Positions 43,791 to 53,227 of a DNA stretch of 64,000 nucleotides are shown here, piece after piece. The stretch comes from Pleurocapsa minor HA4230-MV1 (lineage in GTDB: Bacteria > Cyanobacteriota > Cyanobacteriia > Cyanobacteriales > Xenococcaceae). Below the pieces are notes generated by a model that had not been told where the DNA came from, made no database searches, and saw only the letters and a program-made list of their open reading frames with translations. Position numbers and translations under genes: made by a program. How positions within the stretch are numbered: the first letter of the stretch is position 1; the number at the start of each line of letters is the position of its first letter. Where the stretch lies: contig JAHHHZ010000026.1 of NCBI GenBank assembly GCA_019359095.1, positions 114,885 to 178,884 on the forward strand, in the 5' to 3' direction.

Positions 43791-45806
43791 TTAAATTGTT
43801 TTAAAGTCACCAGATGTTAGTTGTTCGGTATTAATCCCATCAAGAGTCACCAGCACTTGTTCACCAACTAGAATAGTCTGACCAGCAAAACTTAAGTCAT
43901 CAAACTGCAAACCATTAGCTAAACCAAGCTGATCGCCACCTATATTTAAGTTGCCGCCTAAATTAAAGTCAACAATCGTGTCAGATCCAGCATTAGAGCT
44001 TAAGACAAAGACATCGTCACCATTACCACCATCAAGGGTGTCATTACCAACCCCAGCATCTAGCAGATCGTTATCACCACCTCCAGTTAGGCGATCGTTG
44101 CCATTGCCTGCATTTAAGACATCACTACCGTTGCCACTCAAAAGAACATCATCACCGTTACTGCTATTGAGGGTATCGTTACCATTTCCGCCGATTAGAC
44201 TATCATTACCTGCACCACCATTCAGGAGATCGTCTCCGTCACCACCATCAACAGTATCATTTCCGCCACGGCTATCAACAGTATCTTGACCACTCAAAGC
44301 TTGAATTTGCTCAGAGCGATCGCCTCCCAATAAATTGTCGGAAGCATCGGAACCATTAATTAATGCTGGTGTTTCACCTGTTGAATCATCAAGGGTTAGC
44401 TTAAACAGTTCAGTTCCAGTTTCACCGTTATTGGCACTGAAAAATAATTCATCTCCAACGACAGTTAATTCGTAAGGAGCAGAACCATAGCTATAGCCGT
44501 ATTGACTGGCTCCTGGACGTATATCCGCCACTAATTGAGTTCCTTCAGCGGTACCATCAGTAACAAATAGCTCAGCACCACTTTCACCATCATTCGCTGT
44601 GAAATAGATTTTGTCGTCAAATTCTACCATGCTACTCGGATAAGAACTATTGGTAAAACCGTACTTATTTTCCCCTGGATAAAGATCTACGAGTAATTGA
44701 GTTCCTTCGGCAGTGCCGTCGCTGACAAATAGCTCATTACCATTTTCACCATCATTCGCTGAGAAGTAGAGTTTATCGTTAAATTCTACAAAGTTACTCG
44801 GAAAAGAACCATTGTTGAAACCGTAGTTATTTTCCCCTGGATAAAGATCTACGAGTAATTGAGTTCCCTCGGCAGTACCGTCGCTGACAAACAGCTCATA
44901 GCCATTTTTACCATCATCCGCCGTGAAATATAGTTGGTCGTTAAATTCCACCAAGTTACTCGGAAAAGAGCCATAGCTATAGCCATACTTATCTTCCCCT
45001 GGATAAAGATCTACGAGTAATTGAGTTCCCTCGGCAGTACCGTCGCTGACAAACAGCTCATAGCCACTTTCACCATCATTCGCCGTGAAATATAGTTGGT
45101 CGTTAAATTCCACCAAGTTACTCGGAAAAGAGCCATAGTTATAGCCATAGTTATTTTCCCCTGGAGCAAGATCCACCACTAATTGAGTTCCTTCGGCAGT
45201 ACCGTCGCTGACAAATAGCTCATTACCACTTTCACCATCATTCGCCGCGAAATAAAGCTTGTCATTGAATTCAATTAAATTGTAGGGATTAGAACCATAA
45301 ATATAGCCATAATTATCTTCCCCTGGACGAAGATCTGCTACCAATTGAGTTCCCTCAGCAGTACCGTCAGTAACAAATAGCTCTCGACCACTTTCACCAT
45401 CATTCGCCACGAAATAAAGCTTGTCGTTAAATTCAACTAGATTATTAGGAGCAAAACCATAACTATAGCCGTAGTTGCCTTCCCCTGGGCGAAGATCCGC
45501 CACTAATTGAGTTCCTTCAGCAGTACCATCGCTGACAAATAGCTCATTGCCATTTTCACCATTATCAGCAGAGAAATAAAGCTTATCGTTAAATTCAACT
45601 AAGCTACTGGGAAAAGAGCTTGCAGGGTAGGGAGAAGACGGGACAGAAATCCTTGTTGATTCGTCTGCTGATGAATCAAGCTCTTCGTTAGATTCAGCCT
45701 CATCAGGCCTAAAAAAATCTATGGGACGAACGGGCCCATTATAGCCCTCGAAAACGCCAGGATTGATATCCTTAACTAGTACAACTTCACCTAAATTGGT
45801 ATCCAT
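43791..45806 (-). CDS. ELWxxDGT-repeat protein with C-terminal RTX calcium-binding repeats
   Basis: Protein of 671 residues. After MDTNLGEVVLVKDINPGVFE comes an acidic serine/proline-rich insert (about 20-65), then seven full and one partial ELWxxDGT repeats (ELFVSDGTAEGTQL cores). A block of hemolysin-type nonapeptides follows (about 505-615: GGNDTVDGGDGDDLLNGGAG, GNDSLIGGNGNDTL and more), which bind calcium. The end is VLVTLDGINTEQLTSGDFKTI. There is no signal peptide; RTX proteins leave by type I secretion, guided by their C-terminus. Surface or extracellular location is therefore inferred. No secretion genes are nearby. It lies 163 bases upstream of its shorter paralogue. Confidence 0.88.
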   Translation of the reverse strand: MDTNLGEVVLVKDINPGVFEGYNGPVRPIDFFRPDEAESNEELDSSADESTRISVPSSPYPASSFPSSLVEFNDKLYFSADNGENGNELFVSDGTAEGTQLVADLRPGEGNYGYSYGFAPNNLVEFNDKLYFVANDGESGRELFVTDGTAEGTQLVADLRPGEDNYGYIYGSNPYNLIEFNDKLYFAANDGESGNELFVSDGTAEGTQLVVDLAPGENNYGYNYGSFPSNLVEFNDQLYFTANDGESGYELFVSDGTAEGTQLLVDLYPGEDKYGYSYGSFPSNLVEFNDQLYFTADDGKNGYELFVSDGTAEGTQLLVDLYPGENNYGFNNGSFPSNFVEFNDKLYFSANDGENGNELFVSDGTAEGTQLLVDLYPGENKYGFTNSSYPSSMVEFDDKIYFTANDGESGAELFVTDGTAEGTQLVADIRPGASQYGYSYGSAPYELTVVGDELFFSANNGETGTELFKLTLDDSTGETPALINGSDASDNLLGGDRSEQIQALSGQDTVDSRGGNDTVDGGDGDDLLNGGAGNDSLIGGNGNDTLNSSNGDDVLLSGNGSDVLNAGNGNDRLTGGGDNDLLDAGVGNDTLDGGNGDDVFVLSSNAGSDTIVDFNLGGNLNIGGDQLGLANGLQFDDLSFAGQTILVGEQVLVTLDGINTEQLTSGDFKTI

Positions 45807-46238
45807 TTGTTTGATTGTTTTTTATGAGATAGTGTTGTATCGAGCAATCGGTCATTCGGTCACATCAATCTCTCTAATAGTTAAGAGAGGTTTTCCTAGT
45901 AAATAAATATTTTTGGTAGGATCTCCATCTGCTTGTTCGGCAGATCATAGATAAATTTAGACCATCTATTTTAATCCCTAAATTCAGGAAATTATGACAA
46001 CGCTTAAATGAGTTGAAAACTTATGATGCTACAAGTCTCTTTCTTGCTGAAGATTACTGCAACGGCTATACTTGCCATGTTATTAATTTGTATTATTTTG
46101 TTACATATAGGTTACTAAAACCTCAAAAAATATCTTGCTATTTGACAACTTACCTTGACAACTCGTAGTCGTTATGAGTATGATTTATTTAGTGAAATTC
46201 CTAATCAAAACACAATAAGTTAAGGAGAAATACGGATC
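45807..46238. other. Intergenic region before the stress genes
   Basis: 432 bases between divergent genes. Only the promoter-like pair at 46155-46184 and AAGGAGA (46223-46229), the ribosome-binding site of the peroxiredoxin gene, stand out. Confidence 0.4.
46155..46184 (+). promoter_or_regulatory. Sigma70-type promoter of the peroxiredoxin gene
   Basis: TTGACA (46155-46160) and TATGAT (46179-46184) spaced by 18 bases, about 55 bases before ATG 46239. A perfect -35 and five of six -10 bases. Confidence 0.6.
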
Positions 46239-46766
46239 ATGAGAGACACAGTACCTAACGTAGTATTCAAAACTAGAGTACGTGATGAGTCGGTTGAAGG
46301 GCCTAATCCTTTTCGCTGGCAAGATGTGACTACAGCAGATATTTTTAAAGGCAAAAAAGTCATCGTCTTTTCTCTGCCAGGTGCGTTTACTCCAACCTGT
46401 TCTTCAACTCATTTGCCTGAATACGAAAAGCTCTATGACGAATTTAAGTCTTTAGGGATAGACAAAATTGTCTGTATATCTGTTAATGATGCTTTTGTGA
46501 TGTTCCAATGGGGTAAACAACAGGGAGTCAAGAACGTCTTTTTGTTACCTGATGGGAATGCAGAATTTACGCGCAAGATGGGGATGTTAGTCAACAAAGA
46601 TAATTTAGGTTTTGGTATGCGATCGTGGCGTTATTCGATGTTGGTTAACGATATGAAGATCGAAAAGATGTTTATCGAAGCAGACTTTGACGATAACTGT
46701 TTGACAGATCCGTTTGAAGTATCTGATGCTGGTACGATGCTGGCATATTTGAAAGGGGCAAAGTGA
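46239..46766 (+). CDS. Peroxiredoxin, Prx5/PrxII type
   Basis: Thiol peroxidase reducing hydrogen peroxide and alkyl hydroperoxides. The catalytic cysteine is in [20 protein letters not shown], the P-x3-T-x2-C motif of Prx5. [19 protein letters not shown] and [18 protein letters not shown] follow. There is no glutaredoxin domain, so a separate thiol donor (glutathione/glutaredoxin or thioredoxin) must act; the glutathione reductase gene lies 1.2 kb downstream on the same strand. RBS AAGGAGA, nine bases before ATG. Confidence 0.93.
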   Translation: MRDTVPNVVFKTRVRDESVEGPNPFRWQDVTTADIFKGKKVIVFSLPGAFTPTCSSTHLPEYEKLYDEFKSLGIDKIVCISVNDAFVMFQWGKQQGVKNVFLLPDGNAEFTRKMGMLVNKDNLGFGMRSWRYSMLVNDMKIEKMFIEADFDDNCLTDPFEVSDAGTMLAYLKGAK

Positions 46767-46767
46767 G

Positions 46768-46865
46768 TCCTAAAGGATTCCCTAACCCTAAAGGGTACCG
46801 CTTCGCATAAGGGCGACACGGAGTTAGTACCCTTGCGGTATACACCTTCGGATAAGCTTCGCGTC
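46768..46865. repeat. Cluster of short repeat modules
   Basis: TCCTAAAGGATTCCCTAA, CCCTAAAGGGTACC, CTTCGCATAAGGGCGACACG, CCTTCGGATAAGCTTCGCGT: words shared with 24515-24575 and 21040-21088. It begins two bases past the peroxiredoxin stop. Confidence 0.65.
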
Positions 46866-46981
46866 ACAATGAACAACAATTAGTAATTACTCCTCAAGGA
46901 TAAGCTTCGCAAATAATTACTTAGTTGAAAATCTTGGACTGAATTTTCTACACTTAATCAACACTTAAAGGAAATTAAATT

Positions 46982-47485
46982 ATGGTTTCTACTGTTTCTA
47001 AGCAAAAGCTTTATGTAACTCGAATTGATTTACCAGAAGATCTTCGAGCAAAAGTAGTCAGTACTTTAAATCAAACCCTGGCAGCAACACTAGATTTAAA
47101 AACTCAAACTAAGCAAGCGCATTGGAATGTTAAAGGAATGGACTTTTATCAGCTGCATTTGCTGTTTGATGAGATGGCAGGTGAACTAGAAGAGTATACC
47201 GATCTAGTTGCCGAGCGAGTTACTGCTTTAGCCGGTACAGCAATGGGTACAGCTAGAATTGCTGCTGGGGAGTCTATCTTACCTGAATATGCTTTTGATG
47301 CTGTTTCGGGAGCCGAACACGTTGCTGCTTTAGCCGATCGCTATAGCTTATATGCCAAACATCTACGGGAGGCAATTGACACTACCGCTGAGCTGGGGGA
47401 TGCAGATACAGCGGATCTTTACACAGAAATTTCTCGGGCGATCGATAAGCGCCTTTGGTTCTTAGAAGCTCATTTGGTTGGTTAG
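46982..47485 (+). CDS. dps: Dps ferritin-like DNA-protection protein
   Basis: Mini-ferritin that oxidises and stores iron, often binding DNA, in stress and starvation. The ferroxidase site between subunits is visible: TKQAHWNVKGMDFYQLHLLF (His) and DEMAGELEEYTDLVAERVTA (Asp/Glu). DADTADLYTEISRAIDKRLW closes helix 4. 167 residues is usual. AAAGGAAA ribosome-binding site. It lies between the peroxiredoxin and glutathione reductase genes on one strand. Confidence 0.94.
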   Translation: MVSTVSKQKLYVTRIDLPEDLRAKVVSTLNQTLAATLDLKTQTKQAHWNVKGMDFYQLHLLFDEMAGELEEYTDLVAERVTALAGTAMGTARIAAGESILPEYAFDAVSGAEHVAALADRYSLYAKHLREAIDTTAELGDADTADLYTEISRAIDKRLWFLEAHLVG

Positions 47486-47598
47486 TTTCAATCGCTCTAA
47501 GCTGGAGTATAGATTAAAGAGTCACAATTAAGACTTTGATTGTGTTTGTACGAATAAAACTGTAGTCTAAGCAATACTGAGTATAGAGAAATAAAATT

Positions 47599-47880
47599 AT
47601 GACAGATACCAAAGGTGCAGATTCAGTAGATCGGGCGATCGCTCAAGGTCTTGATTTAGATGGCTCGCCAATTCCAGAGGCTAAATTGTCACTATATAAC
47701 AAAGTCATGGGGTTTGAAGCAGGAAGGCAAAGGAGTGGTGTAACCAATACAATGCGCTCTAGAATCGTCAGAATTGGTGCAAAACACTTAGCTCAAGCTG
47801 AACTCAATCAGATGCTGCTGGATGCGGAATTCCCTCCTTTAAAAGCTAAAGAGATCGCTTTTTATTACGCTGGTAAGTAA
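47599..47880 (+). CDS. Conserved-looking small protein in the stress cluster
   Basis: Protein of 93 residues, not recognised. It starts MTDTKGADSVDRAIAQGLDL and ends LNQMLLDAEFPPLKAKEIAF then YYAGK. The middle is basic (GRQRSGVTNTMRSRIVRIGA) and helical. No cysteine, no membrane segment. It lies 113 bases after dps and 115 before gor on the same strand, and is followed by its own terminator, so it may be expressed with dps. A role linked to redox or iron stress is guilt by association only. Confidence 0.7.
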   Translation: MTDTKGADSVDRAIAQGLDLDGSPIPEAKLSLYNKVMGFEAGRQRSGVTNTMRSRIVRIGAKHLAQAELNQMLLDAEFPPLKAKEIAFYYAGK

Positions 47881-47911
47881 CCCTAGTAGTCAAAAAGATA
47901 AGAGAACATAG

Positions 47912-47949
47912 AGACAGGGAGCAGTAGGGTAATGCGAACCTGTCTTTTT
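47912..47949 (+). terminator. Rho-independent terminator
   Basis: AGACAGG (47912-47918) pairs with CCTGTCT (47939-47945) around a 20-base loop, followed by a T run. It separates the 93-residue gene from gor. Confidence 0.65.
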
Positions 47950-47995
47950 ATTGGAAGTTTAGCTTAAATAAAAAGATATAAGGAGATATAAAATT

Positions 47996-49354
47996 ATGAG
48001 CTATGATTTTGACCTATTTGTCATTGGTGCGGGTTCAGGCGGAATTGCTACCGCTAGGCGTGCTGCTCAATATGGCGCCAAAGTAGGGATTGTGGAAAGC
48101 GATCGCCTGGGGGGGACTTGTGTTAATCGCGGGTGTGTCCCCAAGAAGCTGATGGTCTATGCCTCTCATTTTCCCTATCAGTTTGAAGAATCGGCGGGTT
48201 ATGGTTGGACAGTAGGTGAAACCAGTTTCGATTGGCTTAAGATGATTACGGCGGTAAATAATGAAGTCGATCGCCTAAACGGTATTTATCAGAGAATGTT
48301 AGATAACTCCGAAGTTAAGCTTTATCGGGGTTATGGTAAGTTTGTTGATGCTCATACGATTGAAATTGGCGAGCAAAAGGTTACTGCGGAAAAGATTTTG
48401 ATTGCCGTGGGTGGGAAACCCGTAAAACCAGACATTGAAGGAATTGAACACGCCATAACTTCCAGAGAAATTTTCAACGTTCAAGAACAACCAAAACGGA
48501 TGGTGATTATCGGTGGCGGTTATATTGGCGTAGAGTTTGCCTGTATTTTGAATGCTTTAGGTACTGAAGTTACCGTAGTTATTCGGGGAGATAAAATCTT
48601 GCGCGGTTTTGACGAAGATATTCGTGACGAGATTCAAACAGGCATGAAAAATCATGGGATTAAGTTTGTTACTAATTGTGATTGCGATCGCATGGTAATT
48701 GAGAAAACTGATAGTGGTTTAAAAATTACTGTTCCTACTCAAGACGGTAAATCAGAAACCATTGTTGCGGATGCTGCAAGTTTGGCAGCTACTGGAAGAA
48801 AGCCTGACTTATCAAATCTCGGTTTAGAAAACACTGGAGTAGAGATTGTTAAAGATGCGGTAGCGGTAGATGAATATAATAAAACCGCCGAAGATCATAT
48901 CTATGCAGTAGGTGACTGTACCGATCGCATTAATCTAACTCCTGTAGCTATCAACGAGGGTAGAGCCTTTGCCGATACTCACTTTGGTGGTCAATCGCGA
49001 AAAATGAGCTACGAAAATATTCCTACTGCTGTTTTTACTACTCCTGAAGCAGCCACAGTTGGTTTAACCGAAGCTGAAGCCAAGGAAAAATATGGCGATG
49101 CAATTAAGGTTTATCGGAGTAAATTCCGCCCGATGTACTATACTCTGGCGGGGAAAGAAGAGAAAACTTTAATGAAGTTAATTGTAGACACCAATACCGA
49201 TAAAGTAGTGGGCGCACATATGGTAGGAGACGGCGCAGCAGAAATTATTCAAGGAGTGGCGATCGCTGTTAAGATGGGCGCTACCAAAGCTAATTTTGAT
49301 GCCACAGTAGGTATACATCCAAGTTCAGCCGAAGAATTTGTCACCATGAGATAG
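47996..49354 (+). CDS. gor: Glutathione-disulfide reductase
   Basis: FAD enzyme restoring reduced glutathione from the disulfide with NADPH. The FAD-binding loop is VIGAGSGGIATARRAAQYGA. The redox-active disulfide is in GGTCVNRGCVPKKLM. The second nucleotide site is VIIGGGYIGVEFACIL with an arginine-rich strand after it, as in NADPH enzymes. HMVGDGAAEIIQG and VGIHPSSAEEFVTM supply the His-x4-Glu active-site pair. 452 residues, standard length. RBS AAGGAGA. Confidence 0.95.
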   Translation: MSYDFDLFVIGAGSGGIATARRAAQYGAKVGIVESDRLGGTCVNRGCVPKKLMVYASHFPYQFEESAGYGWTVGETSFDWLKMITAVNNEVDRLNGIYQRMLDNSEVKLYRGYGKFVDAHTIEIGEQKVTAEKILIAVGGKPVKPDIEGIEHAITSREIFNVQEQPKRMVIIGGGYIGVEFACILNALGTEVTVVIRGDKILRGFDEDIRDEIQTGMKNHGIKFVTNCDCDRMVIEKTDSGLKITVPTQDGKSETIVADAASLAATGRKPDLSNLGLENTGVEIVKDAVAVDEYNKTAEDHIYAVGDCTDRINLTPVAINEGRAFADTHFGGQSRKMSYENIPTAVFTTPEAATVGLTEAEAKEKYGDAIKVYRSKFRPMYYTLAGKEEKTLMKLIVDTNTDKVVGAHMVGDGAAEIIQGVAIAVKMGATKANFDATVGIHPSSAEEFVTMR

Positions 49355-49392
49355 ATTGGGAACTTTGGGACTTTGGGACTTGGGGCAATAAT

Positions 49393-49456
49393 TATCTCCC
49401 TATCTCCCTATCTCCCTATCTCCCTATCTCCCTATCTCCCTATCTCCCTATCTCCC
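49393..49456. repeat. Octanucleotide tandem repeat, eight copies of TATCTCCC
   Basis: Eight perfect head-to-tail copies, running into the glmU stop codon at 49456-49458. Preceded by GGGACTTTGGGACTTTGGGA-like short repeats. Confidence 0.92.
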
Positions 49457-50808
49457 TACTTCTCTGCCTCATGCCAGTTGGGGATTTCTTTTTGACGCGA
49501 TCGCGCTACCACTAGAGCATTATCCTGAACGTCCTGAGTCACTACTGAACCTGCTGCTACGGTGACGTTTTCTCCCAAGGTGATGGGGGCAACCAAGACA
49601 CTATTCGAGCCTGTTTTCGTTCCCTGCTTAATGGTAGTGGGGTGTTTTTGCTTACCGTCATAGTTAGCGGTAATTGTTCCTGCACCAATGTTAACGCGAT
49701 CGCCTAAAGTAGCATTACCTAAATAAGATAGGTGCGCCATATTGCTATTTGCACCTACGGTAGTATTTTTAAGTTCGACAAAGTTGCCCACTCGACAGCT
49801 TTCCCCCAGCTCAACCCCAACCCGCAGATGAGCATAAGGGCCAATTGTGGTATTAGCAGCAACTTCAGAATTACCAATCACCGAGTATAAAACTGTAACG
49901 TTAGCGCCAATCTGGCTGTTATCAATTAAGCTACCAGGCCCAATGTGACTTCCTGTTGCTATTCTAGTGCGACCCCGCAAATGGGTTTGTGGTTCTAAAA
50001 TTACATCTGGCTCAAGTTCAACATGCTCATCAATTGTAATGCTGCTGGGGTCAATCATGGTTACCCCCGCCTTCATCCAGTTATCTTTAATTCTGGTCTG
50101 TAAAATATCGTAGGCTGCGGATAACTGCTGGCGATCGTTAATACCATTAGTTTCGCGATAATCTTCTGCATCAAAAGCCATTACAGGGTCAAGATAATCA
50201 ACAACTTCCGTTAAGTAATATTCTTGCTGATCGTTATTGGTCGATAGTTCAGGGAGAGATTTCGCTAGCTTCTGCCAATTAAAGCAATAGATCCCTGCAT
50301 TAACCCGACGATTTTGCTGTTGCGCAATATTACAATCACGGTCTTCAATAATATGACTAACTAAATTATCACTATTACAAAAAACCCGTCCATATCCTTG
50401 AGGGTTAGGTAGATTAGCCGTTAATAACGTTGCCGCATTTTGCCTACTTTGATGAGCTTCCACTAGCTTTTGTAGAGTTTCTGGACGCAGTAAGGGAGCA
50501 TCACCATTTAAAACCAATAAATCTCCCTGATATCCTGCCAAAGCAGACATGACCTGCTGTACCGCATGACCCGTGCCTAATTGTTGGGTTTGTTCCACGA
50601 ATTCTACAGCTTGACGATGACTCAACGCTTGCTTAACTCGATCTCCTTGGTAGCCAACGATCACAATCTGGCGATCGAGATCGAGTAGACTACAACTATC
50701 AAGTACTCTTTCAACTAGCGATCGCCCCGCTAATGTATGCAACACTTTGGGTAAATCGGACTTCATGCGAGTGCCGCGTCCTGCTGCTAAGATTGCTACC
50801 GCTACCAT
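49456..50808 (-). CDS. glmU: GlmU, N-acetylglucosamine-1-P uridyltransferase / glucosamine-1-P acetyltransferase
   Basis: Bifunctional enzyme making UDP-GlcNAc for peptidoglycan and glycans. The N-terminal pyrophosphorylase domain starts [20 protein letters not shown], with [13 protein letters not shown] and [14 protein letters not shown]. The C-terminal left-handed beta helix of hexapeptides ([38 protein letters not shown]) carries the acetyltransferase site. 450 residues, complete. Its stop codon is formed at the edge of a tandem octamer repeat. Confidence 0.95.
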   Translation of the reverse strand: MVAVAILAAGRGTRMKSDLPKVLHTLAGRSLVERVLDSCSLLDLDRQIVIVGYQGDRVKQALSHRQAVEFVEQTQQLGTGHAVQQVMSALAGYQGDLLVLNGDAPLLRPETLQKLVEAHQSRQNAATLLTANLPNPQGYGRVFCNSDNLVSHIIEDRDCNIAQQQNRRVNAGIYCFNWQKLAKSLPELSTNNDQQEYYLTEVVDYLDPVMAFDAEDYRETNGINDRQQLSAAYDILQTRIKDNWMKAGVTMIDPSSITIDEHVELEPDVILEPQTHLRGRTRIATGSHIGPGSLIDNSQIGANVTVLYSVIGNSEVAANTTIGPYAHLRVGVELGESCRVGNFVELKNTTVGANSNMAHLSYLGNATLGDRVNIGAGTITANYDGKQKHPTTIKQGTKTGSNSVLVAPITLGENVTVAAGSVVTQDVQDNALVVARSRQKEIPNWHEAEK

Positions 50809-50891
50809 GCTTTTTCGAGGTTAATTATTTGAATAAATTACTGATTAAATCCGATTGGAGTATAGCTTTTATGGGTGCGCTTATGCAAAGT

Positions 50892-51248
50892 TCAACTCAG
50901 ACGATAATTCTTTAAATTATCAATCGGACTGGTAAATAGCGCTGTATTTGTCTCTACTTGGGGAACTATTAAGCACATGACAATTAAACTTAGCAGCACA
51001 AGTGTACCTTTAATTCCGCCTTTGACACGCCAGTTAAATTTAAAGTTGCTGCTCAACTGAACTATTAAGCAAAATACTAGGGCGATCGCCATATAGAACG
51101 ATGGCATAATTAATGTGCCGAAAGCTGTAGTTAAGCAAACAGCGCCGAGAAACCAGTGGCGAGGAGAAATCATTAATAATAAATTACGGAGAGAACTAGA
51201 CAGTAGGATTGTCTGCTTTACTATACTTCTGGGATTTCCCAACGACAT
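50892..51248 (-). CDS. Hypothetical small membrane protein
   Basis: Protein of 118 residues with three hydrophobic segments (about 33-50, 50-68 and 80-100: LGAVCLTTAFGTLIMPSFYM, AIALVFCLIVQLSS, IKGTLVLLSLIVMCLIVP). The N-terminus is basic. No family recognised. It lies 83 bases upstream of glmU on the same strand. Confidence 0.55.
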   Translation of the reverse strand: MSLGNPRSIVKQTILLSSSLRNLLLMISPRHWFLGAVCLTTAFGTLIMPSFYMAIALVFCLIVQLSSNFKFNWRVKGGIKGTLVLLSLIVMCLIVPQVETNTALFTSPIDNLKNYRLS

Positions 51249-51364
51249 CAGAATATATCCTTAGATAACTTGTTCACCCTGTTTTTAACATATAAAACGC
51301 AAAAAAAGCGCCTTTAAAAGTTGATCTAGCAAATCTAATTACAGCAGTTTTCAATTGAGTAGAC

Positions 51365-52966
51365 TTATTTTCTAACACTGATTTTAGCGGTAATAACTTG
51401 TGCTGCCAGCCTGCCAGTTTGAGCGCCACCGTTCATATAGCCATAAAATTCATCACTAAAATGTTCTCCTGCAAAAATAAGATTACCAAAAGCAACGTTT
51501 TGACGTTCTTGGGGAACTTCTGATTCAATATAACGAAACTCACTATATTCAGTATATTGTCCAGGTTGAAAATTAGTATAACCTCCTTTGATTAAAGGAT
51601 CTTGACTCCAGTTAGTCCGAAAAAACTTACCTGTTGCAGTAGATTTTGCTTGGGGAATAATTTGTTCAAAATGTTCGAGAAAATCCTGTTTCAGAGTGGA
51701 TAAAGATTTTGCCTGAATTGCGTCTACCTCATTACCCCCAAGGAAAAAAGTCAATGCAGCATTTTGTCGATCTGATTGACGTTGAGTTTCATCCCAAGCT
51801 TGGCAAAAACCAAGATCAGACCAAACAGTTTCCGTAAATCCCTGTTTTTGTAGCCAAACTCGATTTTTAAAACCAGCAATTACTTTGTCGTTTTGACCTA
51901 GGTTTACTTCTTGAATAAATTTTTTGAATTTAGGTTCTAGTTCAACTTGGAAATCTAGATGACGCAGCATCGAAATAGGTATAGCAATAATTACATAATC
52001 TGCATCAATAACTGAGCGATCTTTAAAAAGTAAGCGATAACCATCACCATCTGGCATAATTTTTTCTAAGCGCTTGCTAGTTTTAATGCGATCGGCAAAT
52101 ACTGCTGCCAGAGATTCGATGATCTTACCACTACCACCTTGAACTACATAGGCTTCATCGCTGCTACCAACAACTGTCACTTCATTGTCCTCAACAGTAG
52201 TAAGAATGAAAAGTAGCTGCAAACTTGAAGATGATTCGGGTTCAGCACCATATTCAGCTCGTAGCGCACTTTCTAGTAAAGCTTGAACAAAAGGTTCGGT
52301 GATTTTATCCGCGTGCTGTGCTAAATATTGAGCTACGGAAAGACGATCGAAAATAGGGGCATATTTTTCATAATCTTGCTCCAACAAACCAGCATCATTA
52401 ACAATTTGTCGGGCAAGAGGACGCAATTTCTCAGCTACTTCTGCTTCTGGGTACAATTTACCATCAAAGAAATATCCTTCTGCGGGAAAAAGTGAATTTT
52501 CCGTAGCTTCAGCGCGGTTAAACAAGGTCAAGTTAAATTCTTTGACTAATGCCAACATGTCTGCATGATTGCTGTTGATAAATGAACCACCTAAATCTGT
52601 TACTAAGGACGCTCCTACTAATCCCGTAAAAGAACGGATGCGTCCACCAACACGGGATTTAGCTTCATAGACAGTAGCCTCTAACCCTGCTTTGTGTAAC
52701 TGATAAGCAGCATTTAAACCTGCTATGCCACCGCCAATAATAGCGATTTCTGGTGGAATTGCTCGGCTTTCGGCTGCTTTGATTAAAGGAAGTGCAGTTG
52801 TAGCGATCGCAGCACTGCCAGCTAAAGCACCCATTTTTAAAAACTTTCTGCGTTTATACTGAGATGTTCGAGAAGCTTCTACAGTATTAAGATTTTGATT
52901 AATATTTTGACAATGAGCTTTGTGTAAAGTGCGTTTAAATTTCTGGAATGAAATCGTATGTGCCAT
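51365..52966 (-). CDS. Flavin amine oxidase (monoamine / L-amino-acid oxidase type), Tat-exported
   Basis: FAD oxidase of amines or L-amino acids. ATG 52966 gives MAHTISFQKFKRTL; a start at 52993 is also open. A twin-arginine-type signal is seen at KRRKFLKMGALAGSAAIATT, so it is probably folded before export. The FAD-binding segment is IAIIGGGIAGLNAAYQLHKA and the second motif is RVGGRIRSF. FRTNWSQDPLIKGGYTNFQP and LIFAGEHFSDEFYGYMNGGA are the C-terminal flavin-binding parts. Substrate unknown; product peroxide would link it to the stress genes only by function. Confidence 0.85.
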   Translation of the reverse strand: MAHTISFQKFKRTLHKAHCQNINQNLNTVEASRTSQYKRRKFLKMGALAGSAAIATTALPLIKAAESRAIPPEIAIIGGGIAGLNAAYQLHKAGLEATVYEAKSRVGGRIRSFTGLVGASLVTDLGGSFINSNHADMLALVKEFNLTLFNRAEATENSLFPAEGYFFDGKLYPEAEVAEKLRPLARQIVNDAGLLEQDYEKYAPIFDRLSVAQYLAQHADKITEPFVQALLESALRAEYGAEPESSSSLQLLFILTTVEDNEVTVVGSSDEAYVVQGGSGKIIESLAAVFADRIKTSKRLEKIMPDGDGYRLLFKDRSVIDADYVIIAIPISMLRHLDFQVELEPKFKKFIQEVNLGQNDKVIAGFKNRVWLQKQGFTETVWSDLGFCQAWDETQRQSDRQNAALTFFLGGNEVDAIQAKSLSTLKQDFLEHFEQIIPQAKSTATGKFFRTNWSQDPLIKGGYTNFQPGQYTEYSEFRYIESEVPQERQNVAFGNLIFAGEHFSDEFYGYMNGGAQTGRLAAQVITAKISVRK

Positions 52967-53140
52967 TTCAAATGAATTATGCTGATGATCCAAGCAATAA
53001 TAAACGAATATGTAGAATATCGTCTACTCCCAAAATTCTGCGTTATGACAACACAACTAGCTCGATTAAGCTTCAATTGTCTAATCATTCACAGCTAAGT
53101 AGGTAGGCAAAATAATTAATCAAACCCCTACCCTTAGAGA

Positions 53141-53185
53141 TACTCGTTACTCGTTACTCGTTACTCGTTACTCGTTACTTGTTAC
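53141..53185. repeat. Heptanucleotide tandem repeat (TACTCGT)
   Basis: About six copies of TACTCGT/TTACTCG between the amine oxidase and sensor kinase genes, the last with one change (TACTTGT). Confidence 0.85.
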
Positions 53186-53227
53186 TCCCTAACCTCATTT
53201 CCAATTTAATTACACCCACCTACTTAG

